The notes under the pieces were generated by a model. That model saw only the letters and a program-made list of their open reading frames with translations, made no database searches and was not told the DNA's origin. Positions 58,446 to 64,000 of a stretch of 64,000 bases of DNA are shown piece after piece; the stretch's first letter is position 1; every line of letters starts with the position of its first letter. The stretch is taken from assembly GCA_030549495.1 (NCBI GenBank), contig JAUIRK010000054.1, positions 558,001 through 622,000 of the forward strand, given 5' to 3'. The translations under genes and the position numbers were made by a program. The stretch comes from Nectonema munidae. Lineage: Eukaryota; Nematomorpha; Nectonematoida; Nectonematidae.

Positions 58446-58989
58446 GTCTACTTTCCTGATAGTTCGATACAAGTAGCGCTATTGTGCATTTTCAATGAAA
58501 CCACCCCACGCTCTATTCTCATTCTTTTTGCAAATATATTTTAAAATGACATTATCTAACACTAACTACTATTTTGCCTTACATCTCATCTTTTTACATT
58601 CACACATCAAAAATACAAGAAGGATAAAAAAACGTCGGAATCGGAATGAAAGTTGTTGGAAAAAAGAAGGTTACTTTTTAAATTCATTAAATCAGCAAAT
58701 TCTGACATTGAAAAGTGCGATAATCAAAAAATGTTCAAAAATTATACTTACATAAATCATTGTGTATTTTGTTAACTTGTAAGTTGAATTAGTTTTAATT
58801 TTTTGTGAAAAATACTCTATTTTAAATTCAAGACACTTTTACAATTTCAGCACAAGCAACCAAAATGTCGAAATAATACTACTACATCAATGTTAGAATA
58901 GAAGTTTGTGAAACTCTTAATAATTTATTGACAAGTGAGGGAGCTAAATCGCCTTTTGAAGTCATTTTCACGCGTCTCCAAGAAGGCAG

Positions 58990-59200
58990 GTGGAAAAGCT
59001 GCATTTTAAAGTTAACGCTAAGAAAAGTTGATGCCTACCTTGTACTCTCACTGTTGAAAGCAACGTCAGTACGCACTCCCACGTCTGCTTTCTCCTGATC
59101 AGAGATGATGGAATAAGTGAAGATTGAGACTTACTTGCCAACGTGCTGAGAGGCGAGTGAAAAGAATGAGTCCAAATTTGAGAGTCATGCTGTAGAGACA
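58990..59200 (-). CDS. candidate two-exon 5' gene piece in GC-richer island
   Basis: Minus strand: ATG ACT CTC AAA begins MTLKFGLILFTRLSARWQ up to a GTAAGT donor. A 40-nt intron ends in CTGATCAG, and the next exon reads EKADVGVRTDVAFNSESTR to an AG|GTAGGC donor. Both donors are strong and the frame is open. The hydrophobic start could be a signal anchor. The outgoing phase does not match the SLC6-like exons, so it is probably a separate gene. Family unknown. Confidence 0.35.
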
Positions 59201-59248
59201 AGGCCTTCTTTCCTTCTCGCAAGAAACAGGCAATTGGAGTAGAGCGCC

Positions 59249-59421
59249 ATGGAGCTGTGCAATTCGTCAGTTCAAACTCTCAACGAGCTTCCTCGCATGC
59301 GTGCAGGCAGATTCGCTCTCAGCCTGCCTAATCCATTCTTCATAATCAGCACAATTTTAGCAAAGCGGACATCATCGATGTGCAGCTCTGTTGGCTGGCA
59401 CCAATGGTATTTTCAAAAGGT
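59249..59421 (+). CDS. candidate plus-strand exon in same GC-richer island
   Basis: ATG GAG CTG opens MELCNSSVQTLNELPRMRAG and later NPFFIISTILAKR up to a AAG|GTATTC donor. The minus strand of the same bases is also open over about 40 codons (ELHIDDVRFAKIVLIMK), so the coding strand is uncertain. No family recognised. Confidence 0.2.
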
Positions 59422-59439
59422 ATTCCTAAGATAAAAATA

Positions 59440-61360
59440 TAAAAGAAGCATTCGCTTATTTGGCAGAAGGCGAAAGCCCGCATAACAACAAAAATGAAAA
59501 AGTCTGAATTATTTTATGTCTAAGTTTCAGTCTAAAACACTCAAAATCAAAGGTGACGAGTTTTATTTTCTATAACTCAATTTCGAATCTACTACCATGA
59601 CTTTTCATAGGCTAAAAATTTTATTGCACTGTGTAAATTAAATAAAGTCTTCCTTTCTTTCACGTGCATGTACTTGTGAAAAATAGTTAATTAAGAAGCT
59701 ACCATCTTTTTATATATATTATATTTTAATTGCTTCGTACTGAAAAAGTTCCTTGCTTTAGGTTAAAAAGCATAGTATTTATTGAAAGTTAGTTTTGCAC
59801 CAAAACGGAAACAAAGTTTTAATACGACTAAAATGGGAACATCCTTCTTTTCCAATTAAAATTCAGTAAATTTATGATTTTTGGAAACAAAAAACAAATG
59901 CTTGCATACTAATAAGCGGTTGCGACATGATACATCACTTTATTCAGCAGACTTCATAGATAGATACCAGCATCACTTCTCATTCACAAGACAAAAAAGA
60001 GGATGAAGAAGATTTCAAAACAAGCAAACAAGAAGAGAGATTGGAGAAACGAAAATGATGGATGTTTTTGTTTGTCTCTAAACGCAAATGATGCATTTGT
60101 GAATAGATTTGTTTTGGAGAGCGAAAAAAAACAAAAATGGCTCATCTTTCCTGCTCTACATTTCATCCACATTTTTCAAATTCTTTGTGCGCTGCACTGC
60201 AAAAACACAAGTTTGTGCTCAGCTATTATTTTTTGACTTGTAACAACAACAGACGCACATATAGCGCCCCTCTCTTCACACACCATTTAATATGAAAAAA
60301 GGGCGATTGGGTCGATCTAGGCAACGTGTGTTCCTTACATTCTATCCCCTCACCCATTACCCTTCTTTGTAATCAGGGCAGATTTTAATACTTCGCGAAC
60401 TTAATTTTTTCGTTTTGTCCAATTCAAGTTCCAAAATGCATGCAAAAAGATCAAGGAACCAATAAAGACGGGTGTGAACTATGGCATTCAAGATAACTTC
60501 ATCCGCTTCTTACAATGATATTCCTGAATGCACTGAAGGTTGGAAATCGGTACATCGTGTTTTGAACTAGTTCTTGATCTCTGCCAAGCTCGATAAGATT
60601 CTTAAGGACAAATAGAAGTAATAGAAATAAAATGTGCAGGTATAATTGTGATGATTGAATACAAGGGAATTTCAAGTTATAACTAACACCTTGTATGCAC
60701 TGAGATATTATTAATTCCAAAATTTTAAAGGGAATTACAGCCACTTTTGCCCCTCCTTAGCTGGACATGATTTATGTCCATGCCATGCCATAAATCAACA
60801 ATATGCAGCCCCTCGCCAAACTCTAAGTACAGAGGAGGGCGAAAAGGGGGGGGGGGGGGAATAAGAAAGTTAATACATTTAAAAGAGGTCGCAAGAGGGG
60901 AGGGGAGTTTTAGGACGAACTTTAAAATAAGAAATTTATGATCTGATATTTCTCGAAATAGAAAAAAGTGCTATTTTAATTTTAAAATTAGTGAATATAA
61001 ATCAGTCTTGGCATTTGTAATAGAGTAAACTTAGATTTGTTAAATTTTTCAATGAATATGGAAAAATAGAGAGCTTCAAGTTGATTAAATAATTTGCAAC
61101 AGTTTCATGTGTCCACACACGATGGTTGGACCTAAGATTCTTTTATGATTGTTTTCTTACGGGTGGTTCCTCAACATTGCAAAATCTCGCTAAAAATGAG
61201 GTTCAAATCCCATCATGCTTCAAATCCCTTTCATGATGAGTGGTTTTAGAAAGACGCTGATTTAGAGATAAATGCCAACAAGGATTAGCAAAGAAGCATG
61301 CACGCACTCACTAAATAATCACAACGGTGAATAAGAACAAACATGCGAAAATGAATAGAA
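59440..61360. other. non-coding, G-run at 60846
   Basis: A run of about 14 G (60846-60860) beside GAGGGCGAAAAG and CCCCTCGCC suggests another degraded hAT-type MITE at 60770-60900. Opposed ORFs at 59984-60236 are antisense shadows without motifs. Confidence 0.35.
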
Positions 61361-61364
61361 CCTA

Positions 61365-61475
61365 TCATCTCATCGTTGATAACAGCCTTGATGAATACGA
61401 TGAGCGGCAGAATGTGGAAGCAATGACTGGTGAGTAGCGTAAAAATATTGACGGCCAAGCATTTCCCAAAAAAGG
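61365..61475 (-). CDS. candidate exon with a membrane segment
   Basis: Minus strand reads FFGKCLAVNIFTLLTS then HCFHILPLIVFIKAVINDEM and a G|GTTCTA donor. This is a hydrophobic, TM-like stretch with GC-rich third positions, like the best SLC6 exon here. The plus strand of the same region is equally suggestive: ATG then NRTYHLIVDNSLDEYDERQ and an ideal G|GTGAGT donor at about 61430. Only one is likely to be real, and I cannot choose. Confidence 0.3.
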   Translation of the reverse strand, partial: PFLGNAWPSIFLRYSPVIASTFCRSSYSSRLLSTMR

Positions 61476-62672
61476 GTTATTTTTTAAATGAAATGGCTAA
61501 TGTCAAACTTAACCCCTCAGTGGCCTCAATTTTTCACTACCTCGGATGTTAGTTAGTTAAGTTGTTTGTGTATTTAACGAAATCTATAACTAATTTGCTT
61601 AACGCCATCTAAAAAATCTTAAAATTAACCATAAATCAATGAAATATAGAAATTGAATTTCACTGGTGAATTTACAAATAATGAATGCCATATAGAATAA
61701 ATTTTAGGAGGACAGTGGATCCAAGGTTTGAGAACTTGATTCCTTTTGAACATCAAACTAATCCAAATTTTTATACATGTCAAATGTATGTATCAATAAA
61801 ATCACGCTTTTCATGATAATCAGGTACATTATTTTTTTAAATAAACTTCTTCTTCTCTCAATAAGAGCATTCGTTACCAGAAATATTCGTGAACTGAAAA
61901 GGTGTTTTTATTGAAAAGTAAATTATCAGCTTTTCATTTTTCATAATCACAAAATGTGAATTATAATCTAGCTATAAAATACATCCATTTTAACGAGATA
62001 TAAAGGAAAGAAGAAATAAACATTGCACAAAGGAATTCAAAAGGTACTATTTTCTTGAGGGATCAGAGGAACAGTTCGTGAGCTGAGCCAAAATTTGTTG
62101 ACAAAAGTTGTTCGTAAACCGATGTTTCCGTAGAAGGGGGTGTTAGTAAACGTAAGTGGCACTTTAAAAGAAGCGCTTACATGTTATTCAAAAAGTATAG
62201 GCAAGAGGTTGATTGATACCAAATCATATATTTCAAAATTTTAAGTAGGATATGTTTTGCCATTTACATAACTTACTTACATATATTAAAATCGATTTCT
62301 ATCTCTTTTGACCATAAAATATAAAATACTGTGCCAGCTTGTTTTATGTTTTATCAAGCTTCGTTCATAATGTTGAAAAACTAATCAGAATAAAAAGAAA
62401 ATGTAATGGATCATACCTACTACCTATCCTTTTTAAATCGGTTTAGTTTTGGCTTGGATTGAAAACCACTAGCTCAGAGAAACTCTGTTGGCTACATTTT
62501 AATTGTATATACGATTGGATTTGAAGATCAAAGTATTTCATTCGATATTCTCTACAGTAGAACGAGTTCCTTTTTTGCAAGCGCTAAACCCAAAAATTTC
62601 TTCAATACATTTTCTCATGTCACAATGTCACACTATATTTAAAAACTATATATTATGTTTATATATTTATAT

Positions 62673-62953
62673 CAGGGGCGTACATCCTCAAAATTATTGG
62701 GGGCGAAATTTTTTTTGCAATTTTCAAAATTACTTGTCTGGAAATACCACGAGACCAAATATTCAAGCAATCCTTAAAAATAGAGTGTATTTAGTGCATA
62801 CCTAAATTTATAAGATTACTTTATATTTTTTTTACAAAATTGATGAAATTTAAAAACTATACTTCCAGCGAAAATATTTTAATTACATAACGCATATACA
62901 CTAGTTTAAAAAATCCAAAATTATTGGGGGGAGGCCCCGGATGTGCGCCCCTG
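62673..62953. mobile_element. hAT-type MITE, 281 bp
   Basis: Left CAGGGGCGTACATCC; right end read inward CAGGGGCGCACATCC (14 of 15). Just inside each end is AAAATTATTGGGGG on the same strand. Flanks ATTTATAT and ATGTAAAT agree at 6 of 8. Confidence 0.8.
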
Positions 62954-64000
62954 ATGTAAATTAACATTGATATAAGGTATAAGTTGCTTGTTTAGAATAG
63001 TGGACACTTAAAAATATGCTTGGAGCTAGAGATGCACCGATAAGAACTTTGGTCTAATACCAATCAATCGGTATTTATTATTAATTGGCAAATTATTTAT
63101 TTTTGCAAGTTAGAATTCGTGTTGAGCATAAATATCTTTAAAATTTTTGCTTAGAAATTTTATTTTAATTTTAGTATTATTTTAATTAGTTTTTTGAAAA
63201 TTTGTTTTTAAAAGTTTTTAATAGGCTAATTCACAACTTTTATAAATTTTATTTTTTGCTTGATTCTTTTTCTTCAAATTTTCTAAAATTTTTTGCTTAT
63301 ATTTTTTAAATTTATTTTACTTATTTTGATTTTAGGCATCTAAAATTTTATTTTATATTTGTACATTTTACTTTAATTTTTTTCCAAGAAAAAATTTCAA
63401 ACAAATTTATTAAATTAATTGATTTTTTGACATCTTTAAAAGAAACCGTTGATGTCATCGTCTTAAAATATAATTAAATGAGCTAAAAAAATTTAATGTG
63501 ATGTCTTTTAATATCTTCATTAAACATATCATTCTTGACGTATTTTAAAGATAGCGCATAATTATTTGCTATATCAAAAATTAAAAATAGGACTTACAAA
63601 AATATTTGAAATTTTTTTTATATCAAATTTAAGGAAGAATTAAAAATCTTTTCAAGAACTGTTTTAAAATGTCAAGGGATTGATAAAAACATGGTAAGGT
63701 GGAATAAAAAAGACAGTTTGAAAATGTATGGAAAGCATGTATGATTCACAACATGGGCAAACCGCGATTGGTTAACTTGTTTTTAAAATAATTGTTTTTT
63801 TAAATAACAACGTTTAACCTTTTGCAATGATTTGCCTTTTATAATAACTTTTAAGGAAAAAAAACCTACCAGAAAAAGTTATAGAGCTTCAACAAAAACA
63901 AAAAATTTTTACAGCATAACTTAAGTTTTTTGTAAATTAATTTGACGTATCCACTATATAGCATACCCTATGGGTGGCATGGCAGGTTGGTTGAGAAGAT
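62954..64000. other. very AT-rich non-coding end
   Basis: Long T- and A-rich stretches, no ORF or repeat ends recognised. Confidence 0.45.

Overview
This is an AT-rich animal (invertebrate-type) nuclear window. No ORF of ordinary length runs through it; coding sequence appears only as short exons with GT-AG borders, separated by long introns full of degraded transposons. The clade cannot be fixed from the sequence alone. A possible 40-nt intron near 59.1 kb and many sub-150-bp exons resemble compact invertebrate genes. An SLC6-family transporter and tRNA-derived SINEs confirm a metazoan.

Two host genes are recognisable, and they converge. On the plus strand, the last two exons found (11654-11827 and 13688-13956) encode the C-terminal part of a TFIIH p34 subunit (GTF2H3/Tfb4-like), including its cysteine-rich zinc domain, with an AATAAA 20 nt after the stop. 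On the minus strand, ten exons between 53138 and 24215 join in phase into 573 codons plus stop of a very divergent SLC6 (neurotransmitter:sodium symporter) protein covering TM1 to TM12, with a poly(A) signal at 24074-24069. Its fold markers are kept (paired EL2 cysteines, TM1 GN, TM6 G-S-x-G), but the TM1 W-R-F-P signature and the TM8 Asp-Ser sodium site are not.

Layout. 1-10 kb: repeat-rich, with hAT-type MITEs (1911-2380, 4041-4321, 6270-6564), a 590-bp TIR element (3342-3931) with a nested MITE, and a SINE. 10.0-10.4 kb: two or three exons of an unrecognised minus-strand gene. 11.6-14 kb: the GTF2H3-like 3' end. 14-24 kb: non-coding sequence, a piggyBac relic (17.9-19.6 kb) and SINEs. 24.2-53.2 kb: the SLC6 gene, whose introns hold a ZBED5-like hAT relic (27999-30751), a 1-kb hAT relic (33027-34033), three LINE relics (35.5-40.2 kb), a piggyBac relic (49.4-50.0 kb) and four copies of a TTAA-flanked MITE. 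53-64 kb: a piggyBac relic, several inverted-repeat elements including a 94-bp-arm near-perfect palindrome, a reverse-transcriptase scrap, and GC-richer islands (58.96-59.44 and 61.36-61.48 kb) that may hold further exons.

I see no operon logic, CRISPR array, rRNA or intact tRNA. The strongest unusual items are the divergent SLC6 protein, the fresh palindrome carrying a hammerhead-like core, and the small MITE family built on a repeated GCAGACGA motif.
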